From: Acidisoma silvae
Lineage (GTDB): Bacteria > Pseudomonadota > Alphaproteobacteria > Acetobacterales > Acetobacteraceae
NCBI RefSeq assembly: GCF_020618775.1
Contig: NZ_JAESVB010000005.1
Span: 62,001 to 126,000 of the forward strand
Length of the DNA stretch: 64,000 bases
Direction: 5' to 3'
The first letter of the stretch is position 1; each line of letters starts with the position of its first letter. Position numbers and translations under genes: made by a program. Below the pieces are notes generated by a model that made no database searches, had not been told where the DNA came from, and was given only the letters and a program-made list of their open reading frames with translations. This document shows positions 17,374 through 25,321 of the stretch, piece after piece.

Positions 17374-17546
17374 GACACCTCCTGACGTGATCTGCCCCGG
17401 TATGTGCGTCCGCCAGCCGGCTGCGTAACCCGCAGCGCATGGAAAAACCGCCATTCCCGCCTCAACTGGCCGTGAGGGGGACTTGGCGGAACGGCTTTCC
17501 CTCCAGATGACAGCAAGACGAATGTCTTCCGTTTGTCATCGGAAAT

Positions 17547-18800
17547 ATGACGGAAGCGTTGGACAAAACGCGGCCGATCAGGCTCAAAACACGGAGTTTC
17601 GACTCACCCAAGCGTGGTCCGACTCACGCTGCTGCGACCGAGCCCGGAGTTGATTGGCGAATGACTTTCACCCTTTGTGCCGCGGCCTTCTGCATCATCG
17701 CGACGGCCCTCAATCTCGGCGGGCTGACCATCGCGGCCTTCCGCCTGCGCCCGCGTGGTGCGACGCGGCCGACACCGGCCGATGCGCCAGCCGTGACCAT
17801 CATCCGGCCGCTCTGCCGGATCAATAATTACGAGCGCGAGACCCTCGCCTCCACCTTCATGCTCGACTACCCCAGCTACGACATCATCTTCTGCCTTGAA
17901 GACGGCAATGATCCGGTGGCCGGGCTGGTCTATAACCTGATGGAAAAATTCCCGGGCGTGCGGGCGCAATTGCTGATCGGACAGGAACGCCGCACCAAGA
18001 ATCCCAAGCTCAATAATTGCCTGAAGGGCTGGGACGCGGCGGAAAATCCCTGGATCATCATGGCCGACAGCAATGTGCTGATGCCGCGCGATTATATCCA
18101 GCAGATGATGGGCCGCTGGACCGAGAAGACCGGCCTGGTCTGCTCCATGCCCATCGGCACGCAGCCCGATAATGCCTGGGCCGAAATCGAATGCGCCTTC
18201 CTCAATACTTTCCAGGCGCGCTGGCAATATGTCGGCGAAAGCCTGGGCCAGGGCTTCGCCCAGGGCAAATCGATGCTCATGCGCCGCGATATCGTGGATG
18301 CCGGCGGCGGCCTGCTGAAGACACTGGGGGCCGAAATCGCCGAGGATGCCGCCTTCACCAAGCTGGTGCGTCAGGCCGGGCTGCATGTGCATCTGGTCAA
18401 TGCCCCCTTCGCACAGCCTTTGGGTGAGCGCACGGGCCAGGAAGTCTGGTCCCGCCAGGCGCGTTGGGCCATGCTGCGCCGCAAGACCTTCCCGCTGATG
18501 TATCTGCCCGAGCTTCTGACCGGCGGCTTCTTTCCTATCGTGGCCGGCCTCTATGCCGCCTGGGACGCCAATGTGAATGTCGCGGTCGTCGGCGCGATTT
18601 TGGCGGCGCTGTGGTACGGGCCGGAAGCGCTGCTGGCGCGCATCGCCGGCTGGCATTTCTCCTCCCGCATGCTGCTGGCCTGCGCCCTGCGCGACTTTCT
18701 GCTGCCGCCCCTTTGGGTCGTGGCCTGGCTTCAGCAGGACTATGTTTGGCGCGGCAATGCGGTGAACGTGAAGCAGGTGGTGGCGGAAGAGCTGGAGTAA
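17547..18800 (+). CDS. GT21 glycosyltransferase, ceramide glucosyltransferase/HpnI-like
   Basis: Membrane-anchored glycosyltransferase of up to 417 residues related to ceramide glucosyltransferases and the hopanoid enzyme HpnI. The family motifs are present: D1 region EDGNDP, D2 in MADSNV, D3 in EDAAF, and RQARW matching the (Q/R)xxRW signature. There is one N-terminal helix (about 39-63) and two or three C-terminal helices. It probably transfers a sugar onto a sphingolipid or other lipid acceptor at the cytoplasmic face. No hopanoid or sphingolipid genes are adjacent, so the acceptor is undecided. A shorter start at the ATG at 17661, just before the first helix and with GGAG upstream, is equally plausible. 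Confidence 0.8.
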   Translation: MTEALDKTRPIRLKTRSFDSPKRGPTHAAATEPGVDWRMTFTLCAAAFCIIATALNLGGLTIAAFRLRPRGATRPTPADAPAVTIIRPLCRINNYERETLASTFMLDYPSYDIIFCLEDGNDPVAGLVYNLMEKFPGVRAQLLIGQERRTKNPKLNNCLKGWDAAENPWIIMADSNVLMPRDYIQQMMGRWTEKTGLVCSMPIGTQPDNAWAEIECAFLNTFQARWQYVGESLGQGFAQGKSMLMRRDIVDAGGGLLKTLGAEIAEDAAFTKLVRQAGLHVHLVNAPFAQPLGERTGQEVWSRQARWAMLRRKTFPLMYLPELLTGGFFPIVAGLYAAWDANVNVAVVGAILAALWYGPEALLARIAGWHFSSRMLLACALRDFLLPPLWVVAWLQQDYVWRGNAVNVKQVVAEELE

Positions 18801-18877
18801 GTCTCCCTTCTTTCACCGAGCGGACTTGCCATAGCCATCATCCTGTGGATGGCTCGGCTCCTGAGCGGGAGCGCACC

Positions 18878-19507
18878 ATGTCCTTCGATCATTGGCTGGC
18901 CTTTGTCGCGGCTTCCAGCGTGCTTCTGGCCATTCCGGGGCCGACCGTGCTGCTGGTGATGTCCTATGCGCTGGGCCATGGCCGCAAGCCCGCCGCCGCC
19001 ATCGTGGCGGGCGTGGCCCTGGGTGACCTGACCGCCATGTCGGCCTCCATGCTGGGCCTGGGCGCGGTGCTGGCGACCTCGGCCGCCATCTTCACCGCGC
19101 TGCGCTGGGTGGGTGGCGCCTATCTCATCTATCTCGGCATCAAGCTGTGGCGCGCGCCGGTGCAGACGGCCGATCCGGCTGGCGAAGCGCCGCAAGCCAG
19201 ACCGTGGCGGATGCTGGCCCATGCCTATGCGGTCACGGCGCTGAACCCCAAAAGCATCATTTTCTTTGTGGCCTTCGTGCCGCAGTTCCTCCAGACCGGC
19301 CGCCCCTTCCTGCATCAGGTTCTGATCCTGGAAGCGACCTTCGTGACCCTGGCGACCGTGAACGCGGCGCTGTATGGGCTTTTGGCCGCCGCCGCGCGCG
19401 AGCGGCTGCGCGCGTCCCGCTTGCAGCGCGCCGTCAATCGCACCGGCGGGTCTCTGCTGATCGGCGCCGGGCTTTTCGCCGCCGGCTGGCGCGGTGCCAC
19501 CAACTGA
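18878..19507 (+). CDS. LysE/RhtB-family amino-acid exporter
   Basis: Inner-membrane exporter of 209 residues with about six helices. The family signature AIPGPTVLLVMSYALGHGR is near residues 18-37, followed by GVALGDLTAM, the YLIYLGIKLWR segment and the NPKSIIFFVAFVPQF motif of LysE/RhtB proteins. The start at 18878 follows a GGGAG ribosome site; the frame is open upstream but would overlap the glycosyltransferase. Substrate (homoserine, threonine, lysine or another amino acid) is not determined. Confidence 0.9.
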   Translation: MSFDHWLAFVAASSVLLAIPGPTVLLVMSYALGHGRKPAAAIVAGVALGDLTAMSASMLGLGAVLATSAAIFTALRWVGGAYLIYLGIKLWRAPVQTADPAGEAPQARPWRMLAHAYAVTALNPKSIIFFVAFVPQFLQTGRPFLHQVLILEATFVTLATVNAALYGLLAAAARERLRASRLQRAVNRTGGSLLIGAGLFAAGWRGATN

Positions 19508-19558
19508 CCAAGCTGTGCTAGGCCATCCGCCATGATGATGATCGGCGGAGGATTTGGC

Positions 19559-20020
19559 ATGAAACGTCTGGCAGCGGCCCTGGCCCTTGGCCTTGTCCTG
19601 ACCGGCAGCGCCGCGCAGGCGCAGACCCGTATCGGCGGGGTGGATACCACCTTCCGCTTCCTCGGCTCCAACGACCGCGTCGTCATAGACCGCTATGATG
19701 ATCCGGATGTGCCCAATGTCTCCTGCTACGTCTCCCGCGCCGAGACCGGCGGCGTGAAGGGCAGCCTGGGCCTGGCCGAAGACCCGTCGCGCTTTTCCAT
19801 CGCCTGCCGTGCCGTGGGGCCTGTCGCCTGGCCGACGAATCTGCCCAAGAAGCAGCGCATCTTCACCAGCTCGCTGTCCGTCTTCTTCAAGACGCTGGAA
19901 GTCTACCGCCTGCTTGATGCCGACAAGAAGGTTATCCTTTATGTCGTCATCAGCAGCCGTCTGAAGGATGGCAGCCCGTATAATTCCATCACCGCCGTGC
20001 CGACCGGGCCGACGCCGTAG
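19559..20020 (+). CDS. creA: CreA family periplasmic protein
   Basis: Secreted protein of 153 residues with a Sec signal peptide cleaved after AAQAQ. The family core is complete: DPDVPNVSCYVSRAETGG, KGSLGLAEDPSRFSIACRAVGP and the later SLSVFFKTLEVYR. The ATG at 19559 has a GGAGG ribosome site eight bases upstream and is preferred over an ATG 27 bases earlier. CreA is widely conserved in proteobacteria, and its molecular role is not established. Confidence 0.9.
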   Translation: MKRLAAALALGLVLTGSAAQAQTRIGGVDTTFRFLGSNDRVVIDRYDDPDVPNVSCYVSRAETGGVKGSLGLAEDPSRFSIACRAVGPVAWPTNLPKKQRIFTSSLSVFFKTLEVYRLLDADKKVILYVVISSRLKDGSPYNSITAVPTGPTP

Positions 20021-20042
20021 GGTCTGTCTGGCTTTTATTGTC

Positions 20043-20121
20043 GTCATGCCCGCGAATGCGGGCATCCTCATGCCTTGTCGCCGTGCCAGAGGGAGAGGAT
20101 TCCCGCATTCGCGGGAATGAC
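20043..20121. repeat. Composite palindromic intergenic repeat, copy B
   Basis: Same architecture as copy A at 1285: an outer GTCAT...ATGAC inverted pair enclosing two CCCGC/GCGGG hairpins. Here the loops read GAAT and ATTC, and the central spacer shares GCCGTGCCAGAGGGAGA with copy A. It sits 22 bases after creA. The remaining 240 bases to 20365 are comparatively AT-rich and hold no gene I can support; they probably contain the promoter of the 20366 pair. Confidence 0.8.
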
Positions 20122-20365
20122 GGCGTATCAGTGAATGCCTGAAACGCTCTGATGGCCGGAGGCGCCCACCTATTCCGCACCACAAAAGTGAAAACCATAT
20201 TAGACCGTTGACTTTGGTTATTTGCGTCGGTACATTGCGTTATATGACCTATTTGGTATCGTTAATTATGTCTCTGTGTTGTTGAACGCAATCCTTTTGC
20301 CCTGCCCAGCGCGGGATGGATTTGTTGAGCAACGCATCGCCGCAGGGCGTTAAAAAGAGACCGAC

Positions 20366-20671
20366 ATGTCTGAAACCAAAATCGCTTTATTCCCGCGCTT
20401 CGCCGTATCGCCCGAGCAGAAAAACGCTTTTTCCACCTGCGTTAAATTTGCTCAAACAACGATTCGGCAGGCCAGTGCCGTCATCGGCACTGTTCCCGTG
20501 CCGGCCGTCGTTAAAAAACATGTCTCCAAAAAAGACGCGGCCTTCATTGCCGCCGCCTATGCCATTCCCCTTCCTGGCACAGGCCTGCTGGCAGCCATCA
20601 TCGTCGCCGGCAAGCTGGCTGTCCGGCATCGGCGCAGCCGCTGGCAGCGCCTGCCTGTGGTTGGGGCCTGA
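20366..20671 (+). CDS. Hypothetical 101-aa protein with one hydrophobic segment
   Basis: Short basic protein. A hydrophilic N-terminal half (including VPVPAVVKKHVSKKDAAF) is followed by one hydrophobic segment (AAAYAIPLPGTGLLAAIIVAG, about residues 60-80) and a strongly basic tail (RHRRSRWQR). It begins after an AAAAAGAGA purine run and ends three bases before the zincin-like gene, so the two are almost certainly an operon. Base composition is less GC-rich than the surroundings. No function is recognised; a membrane-targeted partner of the downstream protein is possible. Confidence 0.6.
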   Translation: MSETKIALFPRFAVSPEQKNAFSTCVKFAQTTIRQASAVIGTVPVPAVVKKHVSKKDAAFIAAAYAIPLPGTGLLAAIIVAGKLAVRHRRSRWQRLPVVGA

Positions 20672-20674
20672 GCC

Positions 20675-21283
20675 ATGTCCAAACGATCCTTGACACAAGG
20701 CGAAATTCGCCTGGCGCACAGCATCTTCGCGCATGCGATCGATTATGACGCGGTGCGCGTGTATGACCGAGGCTATGCCTTTTTGAACGCCACCGGCAAT
20801 ATGTCCTATCGCGGCAATATCTATCTGCCCGACAGCTATAATCACGATTTTTCCCAAGCCTCCCTGCCGCAGCAGCGCCTTTTCATTCATGAAAGCGTGC
20901 ATGTCTGGCAGCATCAGAACAATGTTCTGAACCTGGCGGTGGCTGCCATGCGCGAGGGCGTGAAGCATCAGCTTCACTACGCAAGGGCCTATCTGTTTCG
21001 TCTTGAACCGGGCAAGGATCTTCTCGATTACGGCCTGGAGCAGCAGGCGGCGATCATCGAGGAATATTTCCTGCGCCAGCACGGCGGCCCGCTCATGGGC
21101 CGCTGCCTGAATACGGAGAGCGAGACGCCGGCGCTGCTGGACGGGGTGCTCAAAAACTTTCTGGACAATCCGGCCTATGCGCGGCGTCAGAGCAGGATAG
21201 AAAAACTTGCCCGTCCGGCCAGGCTGTTTGCCGGCTGGACTCCGTCGCGCTCGCAATCCACCGACAGGCCCTATGCCGTTTGA
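20675..21283 (+). CDS. Zincin-like HExxH protein (vgr-related/DUF4157-like)
   Basis: Protein of 202 residues with a metallopeptidase-like motif, HESVHVWQHQ, near residues 72-81. The N-terminal half has the pattern LTQGEIRLAHSIF...IDYDAVRVYDRGY seen in proteins annotated as vgr-related or DUF4157-like, in which a peptidoglycan-hydrolase-like or peptidase fold is suspected. A conserved glutamate downstream in EQQAAIIEEYF (about residues 127-137) could be the third zinc ligand. There is no signal peptide. Homologues are often linked to contractile injection or type VI cargo, but no such genes are present here. Activity is inference. Confidence 0.65.
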   Translation: MSKRSLTQGEIRLAHSIFAHAIDYDAVRVYDRGYAFLNATGNMSYRGNIYLPDSYNHDFSQASLPQQRLFIHESVHVWQHQNNVLNLAVAAMREGVKHQLHYARAYLFRLEPGKDLLDYGLEQQAAIIEEYFLRQHGGPLMGRCLNTESETPALLDGVLKNFLDNPAYARRQSRIEKLARPARLFAGWTPSRSQSTDRPYAV

Positions 21284-21352
21284 ACGGAGGCGGCCCAACC
21301 ACTGCATTGAAACCAGGCAAGGCTAAGTCTGTCAGGCTTTCGCGGTAGCAGC

Positions 21353-21435
21353 GTCATCCTCGCGCAAGCGGGGATCTTCTCCCTTAGGCCCCAGCGCCGC
21401 GACGATAAGAAGATGCCCGCCTGCGCGGGCATGAC
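21353..21435. repeat. Composite palindromic intergenic repeat, copy C
   Basis: GTCAT...ATCTTCT and AGAAGAT...ATGAC halves enclose two GC-rich hairpins. The left hairpin has decayed (CTCGCGCAAGCGGGG). It lies between the converging zincin-like gene and the glutathione transferase gene. Confidence 0.75.
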
Positions 21436-21470
21436 GGTTGTGGGATTCCTATCACCTCAGCCGACAGACG

Positions 21471-22172
21471 CTAACCGCCCAGAACCTTGCGCAGCGATGC
21501 CTCGATCTGGCCGCCGCAATAAGTATCGCCGTAATCCTTGGCCGCGCGGGCGGCGAGTTTGGACAAAGCCGGCAGCGCGGCTACCCGGCGCACCAGACCG
21601 GCCGTATTGGGCGCTGTTTCATCCAAAAGCGCGCCGAGCGTGGGAAAACGCTCCGTCATCGTTCCCCACAGCACGGCGGTGACGATATCGGCAATGCCGG
21701 GCGCGCTGCCGCCCAGCAGAAAGCCGCTATCCGCCGTCATGCCATGGCGGCTGCCGGTCTCCTCCCAGAAGGACATCCATTTCGTCAGGCGCGGCTGAAA
21801 GTCATGCCAGCGCTTTTGCGTCCACATCTCCCGCCCGCCGTCGAGCGTGATGTCGTCCAGCACGTCATTAGCGTCGCCCACGACCTTCATGGTCATGGCC
21901 CGTAGGGCCGGGGTTTTCGGCAGCAGATGCAGCGTCTCGCCCAGATACAGGATAATGGCCGGCATCTGCGATATCGCGACGTCGCCAGCCTTATCGACCA
22001 AAACCGGCGGCCCCATGAAGGGCACGGGCATATCCGCGACCGGGCCGCTCATGAGGTTGACGATGTCCTCTGGGCTGCCCTCCCGCCAGGTGCGGCCCGC
22101 CTGGGCCAGAACGGCCCTGACGAACTGGCCACGAAACGGCACCGGCCAGTAATAGAGATCGTAATCGGACAT
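21471..22172 (-). CDS. Glutathione S-transferase family protein
   Basis: Cytosolic protein of 233 residues with a thioredoxin-fold N-terminus (LYYWPVPFRGQFVRAVLAQAG) including the cis-proline region VPFMGPPVLVDKAG and the SQMPAIILYLGE stretch. An all-helical C-terminal domain with the usual ADIVTAVLWGTM segment follows. It would conjugate glutathione to electrophiles or act as a reductase; substrate unknown. It stands alone, 62 bases from the phosphatase-like gene on the same strand. Confidence 0.85.
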   Translation of the reverse strand: MSDYDLYYWPVPFRGQFVRAVLAQAGRTWREGSPEDIVNLMSGPVADMPVPFMGPPVLVDKAGDVAISQMPAIILYLGETLHLLPKTPALRAMTMKVVGDANDVLDDITLDGGREMWTQKRWHDFQPRLTKWMSFWEETGSRHGMTADSGFLLGGSAPGIADIVTAVLWGTMTERFPTLGALLDETAPNTAGLVRRVAALPALSKLAARAAKDYGDTYCGGQIEASLRKVLGG

Positions 22173-22234
22173 CTCGGTCGCTCCCGCAGAAAGGTTCCTG
22201 TCGCGTCGGAAGATGAGGTCGGTCGGTCGCTATG

Positions 22235-22795
22235 TTAACCCAGAGACCGCAAGGTCCAGCGGCCCGCAGTCGCCTGCAAGCGCGCGCAGGCCAGCGGTTC
22301 GACATCGATACGCCAGAAGGCGCGCGGGTTCGCGTCCAGAATGATGATCATCGCGGCGCGGATGACGGCGGCATGGGTGACAGCAACTATCCGCCCCTGA
22401 GACGGCTGCGCCGCCTCCAGCCATGACCCGACCCGCGCCAGAAGGCGCGTGACGCTCTCGCCGTCATGCGGCGCGGCATCCGGATCGCTCGTCCAAAGCC
22501 CCAGCCCTTGCGGGTCTTCCGCCGCGATCTCGGCCAGGGACCGGCCGGCCCAGCGGCCCAGGTCTATATCCGCCAAAGCCGGATCGACCGCCGCTTGCAG
22601 TCCCAAAGCCTCTGCCGTTTGGCGGGCGCGGCGCGCCGGGCCAGTCCATGCGCCATCGACCCGGCCGAGAGACACGGCCAAGGCGGTGGCCTTTGCCAGC
22701 CCCTGGCTCTCCAGCCCCTCATCCAAGGGGAAAGCCGCCTGGCGGGTGGCGGCGGTCGCGGCATTCGCGATCAGGGTCAGGCGCAGGCTGGTCAT
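22235..22795 (-). CDS. Histidine-phosphatase-family protein with the catalytic histidine replaced
   Basis: Protein of 186 residues in the phosphoglycerate-mutase-like histidine phosphatase superfamily, positioned like the CobC-type genes found beside cobalt and B12 genes. The fold-specific segments GPARRARQTAEALG and ESVTRLLARVG plus the late VTHAAVIRAA histidine region are present. The N-terminal motif that is normally RHG (or AHA in this subgroup) reads LIANAATAATR, so the phospho-accepting histidine position is asparagine (codon AAT). The protein may be catalytically dead. It is divergent from the cobalamin riboswitch and cbtBA, which fits a link to B12 or cobalt handling. Confidence 0.75.
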   Translation of the reverse strand: MTSLRLTLIANAATAATRQAAFPLDEGLESQGLAKATALAVSLGRVDGAWTGPARRARQTAEALGLQAAVDPALADIDLGRWAGRSLAEIAAEDPQGLGLWTSDPDAAPHDGESVTRLLARVGSWLEAAQPSQGRIVAVTHAAVIRAAMIIILDANPRAFWRIDVEPLACARLQATAGRWTLRSLG

Positions 22796-22831
22796 TGCTA
22801 TTCCGTTTGACAGCCGATGGGCCGGCCCCTA

Positions 22832-22950
22832 GCACTTGTAACAGTCATGGTCGGAAGCCGGTGAAAGCCCGGCACGGTCGCGCCACTGTAATCGGAAGCC
22901 GCATGCGAGGTCTCCCGAAAGTCAGACCCGGTCATGGCTTACATCAATCC
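22832..22950 (+). promoter_or_regulatory. Cobalamin riboswitch upstream of cbtB-cbtA
   Basis: The 5' leader of cbtB contains the conserved B12-element landmarks in order: GGTCGGAAGCCGGTGAAA, CCGGCACGG, the B12 box CGCCACTGTAA and the closing AGTCAGACCCGG. It lies between the divergent phosphatase-like gene and the cbtB start at 22983. Cobalamin binding would be expected to reduce expression of the transporter genes. Boundaries are approximate. Confidence 0.9.
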
Positions 22951-22982
22951 GTCGGGACGCTGGATCCCTGGGAGTAAAGCCT

Positions 22983-23189
22983 ATGTCCGATAAAGCGATC
23001 GGTTCCGATGTCGTATCCGCGCCGATTCCGGTGCGCGAGATTCTGCCCTGGATCATCTTCGGCGCGCTGATGCTGCTGGCAATCTATTTCGTCGGCGCCG
23101 AAGAAGGGGCGACCTCCCTCATCAAGGGCATGTATGTGCACGAATGGGTGCATGACAGCCGCCATCTGCTCGGTTTCCCCTGCCACTAA
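22983..23189 (+). CDS. cbtB: CbtB, small subunit of the predicted cobalt transporter
   Basis: Single-helix protein of 68 residues. One membrane segment (about 19-39) is followed by a C-terminal tail rich in potential metal ligands (VHEWVHDSRHLLGFPCH), typical of CbtB, which works with CbtA in cobalt uptake. It is directly downstream of a cobalamin riboswitch and six bases upstream of cbtA. Confidence 0.92.
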   Translation: MSDKAIGSDVVSAPIPVREILPWIIFGALMLLAIYFVGAEEGATSLIKGMYVHEWVHDSRHLLGFPCH

Positions 23190-23195
23190 GGGGTC

Positions 23196-23981
23196 ATGCA
23201 TATGGTCAGGTCTCTGCTCATCCGCGGCATGCTGGTTGGCTTTGTCGCGGGGTTGCTGGTCTTCGGCTTCGCCAAGATTTTCGGCGAGCCGCAGGTTGAC
23301 CGCGCCATCGCCTTCGAGACGGCGATGGACGACGCCAAGATGAAGGCGGACGCGGCGAAAGGCATTCATGATAGGCCGGAGCCGGAACTCGTCAGCCGCC
23401 CGATGCAGGCGAGCTTCGGCCTGCTGACCGGCGTCATGGTCTATGCCACGGCCTTCGGCGGTCTGTTCGCCCTGGTCTTCGCCTTCGCCAATGGGCGTGC
23501 GACCAAGCTCGGGCCGCGCGCCGTCTCGGCCCTGCTGGCGCTGACGGGGTTCGTCGCCTTCTATATGGTGCCGAACCTGAAATATCCGGCCAATCCGCCT
23601 TCGGTCGGGCATCCGGATACCATCACCATCCGCACGGAACTCTATTTCGCGATGATGGCGCTTTCGATCGCGGCCATGGCGGTGGCCGCCGTGCTCCGCA
23701 AGCGCTTGGCCCCCAAGCTTGGCGTCTGGGAAGCGGCGATCATTTCCGGCGCCGTCTATATCGTCGCGGTCATGGTCGTCGCCGCCATCCTGCCGCCGAT
23801 CAACGAGGTGCCGTCGGACTTCCCGGCGGTGGTGCTGTGGCATTTCCGCGTCGATTCCGCCGCCATGCAGATCATCATGTGGGCCGTGCTGGGCCTGGGC
23901 TTCGGTGCGCTGACCGAGCGCAGCTTCATCGCCAAGGGCCTCTATCGCCCTCGCCTGACCCCGGCGCTGGTCTGGCGGTAA
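23196..23981 (+). CDS. cbtA: CbtA, predicted cobalt transporter subunit
   Basis: Inner-membrane protein of 261 residues with five to six helices, the large component of the CbtAB cobalt transporter. The N-terminus LLIRGMLVGFVAGLLVFGFAKIFGEPQVDRAI is typical of the family, as are GLLTGVMVYATAFGGLFALVFA and the late region IYIVAVM-like helices. The ATG at 23202 two codons in is an alternative start. It is co-regulated with cbtB through the riboswitch, so cobalt import should rise when B12 is low. A good intrinsic terminator follows at 24073. Confidence 0.92.
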   Translation: MHMVRSLLIRGMLVGFVAGLLVFGFAKIFGEPQVDRAIAFETAMDDAKMKADAAKGIHDRPEPELVSRPMQASFGLLTGVMVYATAFGGLFALVFAFANGRATKLGPRAVSALLALTGFVAFYMVPNLKYPANPPSVGHPDTITIRTELYFAMMALSIAAMAVAAVLRKRLAPKLGVWEAAIISGAVYIVAVMVVAAILPPINEVPSDFPAVVLWHFRVDSAAMQIIMWAVLGLGFGALTERSFIAKGLYRPRLTPALVWR

Positions 23982-23986
23982 GCAAC

Positions 23987-24063
23987 GTCATCCCCGTGCT
24001 TGTCACGGGGATCTTCTTCATAGGCGCCCAAGTCAGAAGATCCCGGCTCAAGGCCGGGATGAC
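23987..24063. repeat. Composite palindromic intergenic repeat, copy D
   Basis: A GTCATCCCCGTG-cttgt-CACGGGGATCTTCTT hairpin is followed by AGAAGATCCCGGC-tcaag-GCCGGGATGAC. The outer ends match the other copies, while the stems differ in sequence but stay complementary, so base pairing is being kept. It sits six bases after cbtA. Confidence 0.8.
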
Positions 24064-24072
24064 GCATTTCGC

Positions 24073-24105
24073 AAAGGCCCGGCATAGTCCGGGCCTTTCC
24101 TTTTT
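24073..24105 (+). terminator. Intrinsic terminator after cbtA
   Basis: The stem AAAGGCCCGG / CCGGGCCTTT with a six-base loop is followed by CCTTTTTC. It is placed 92 bases after the cbtA stop and just before the stop of the convergent threonine aldolase gene. Confidence 0.8.
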
Positions 24106-24112
24106 CTTGGCC

Positions 24113-25186
24113 TCAGCGATTGCCGAAACGCGCGGCGGCAGAAACCAGCGCTTCCGCCGCTTCCGGCTTGGAGACATAGGAGCTGACGAGGCGAATGGCG
24201 GCCTCGCCCGGCGCGGTATCGGCCTGCCAGCGGTAGAAGCCAAAGCCTTCTGCCTCCAGAGCCGCGACGACGCCTTCCGGCAGGACCGCGAAAACCTCGT
24301 TGGCCTGAACCTCCTGCAGCAGCCGAACACCCGGCACGGCTGAGAGGCCGCGCGCAAAAATCTGCGCCACTGCATTGGCGTGACGCGCATTCCGCAGCCA
24401 CAGATCGTCCTTCAGATAGGCCAAAATCTGCGCGCTCATAAAGCGCTGCTTCGACCAAAGATGGGCCGCCCGCTTGCGCCTTTCGGCGAAGCCGCGCGCC
24501 TGCGTTGGATTGAAGAAGACCACCGCCTCGGCCGCCATGGCCCCGTTCTTGGTGGCCCCGAAGGACAGCGCGGTGATGCCGGCCTTCCAGGTCATCTCGG
24601 CCGGCGTGCAGCCCAGATGGACCAGCGCATTGGCGAAACGCGCGCCGTCCATATGCAGGCCGAGCTTATGGCGGGCCGCCGTCTCGCCAATGGCGCGCAA
24701 CTGTTCCAGCCCATAGACCGCGCCCCATTCGGTCGATTGCGTGATGCTGACGGCATGGGGCTGCACGACATGAACGCCGTGATCCCTGGCCTGCTCCACC
24801 CGCGCGGTGATCTGCGCCGGGGTCAGCCGGCTGTCGGGCGCCGGCACCGCCAGCAGCTTGGCGCCGCCGCTGAAGAATTCCGGCGCGCCGCATTCATCGG
24901 TGTTGATATGCGCGTCTTCCGTGCAGATGACCCCGCCATAGGGCGGCACCATGGTGCTGACGGCCAGCGCATTAGCGGCCGTGCCGGTGGCGACCGGAAA
25001 GGCGATCAGATCCGGCTTTTCGAACAGCCGGCGCAGCGCCTCGGTCAGCGAGACCGTCCAGGGATCTTCGCCGTAGGAGGCGACATTGCCCTGATTGGCC
25101 TCGGCCATGGCCGCCAGGATTTCCGGCGCGACCGGCGCCACGTTGTCACTGCAAAAATTCCACTCGCTCTTGCCGACCGTCGCCAC
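24113..25186 (-). CDS. ltaE: Low-specificity L-threonine aldolase
   Basis: PLP-dependent aldolase of 357 residues that cleaves L-threonine and L-allo-threonine to glycine and acetaldehyde. Fold-type I landmarks are the N-terminal FCSDNVAPVAPEILAAM, the cofactor region PVATGTAANALA, HMDGARFANALV (aspartate contacting the pyridine nitrogen) and the Schiff-base lysine in SFGATKNG. Length is normal. The start is GTG at 25186. It is a stand-alone gene divergent from the Gfo/Idh/MocA gene. Confidence 0.9.
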   Translation of the reverse strand: MATVGKSEWNFCSDNVAPVAPEILAAMAEANQGNVASYGEDPWTVSLTEALRRLFEKPDLIAFPVATGTAANALAVSTMVPPYGGVICTEDAHINTDECGAPEFFSGGAKLLAVPAPDSRLTPAQITARVEQARDHGVHVVQPHAVSITQSTEWGAVYGLEQLRAIGETAARHKLGLHMDGARFANALVHLGCTPAEMTWKAGITALSFGATKNGAMAAEAVVFFNPTQARGFAERRKRAAHLWSKQRFMSAQILAYLKDDLWLRNARHANAVAQIFARGLSAVPGVRLLQEVQANEVFAVLPEGVVAALEAEGFGFYRWQADTAPGEAAIRLVSSYVSKPEAAEALVSAAARFGNR

Positions 25187-25321
25187 GCGCGCTCACTCCA
25201 ACCCAACTGACTATCGAAACCTGGCGGCCAGCCTGCCACGGGCGCCGCTTTTTCCCAAATTCACATGACCGACGCGGCGCATTACGCTACAAGAATTCCA
25301 AAAATCCGGAGGAATGGAATT

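Noticed and set aside
18464-18877. Upstream extension of the LysE-family exporter to 18464
   Set aside because: It overlaps the glycosyltransferase gene in another frame; the ATG at 18878 has a good ribosome site and begins the conserved domain.
25265-25321. ATG at 25265 as the start of the Gfo/Idh/MocA gene
   Set aside because: No ribosome site precedes it, and the added residues show no homology, whereas the TTG at 25322 has GGAGG at ideal spacing. It remains possible.
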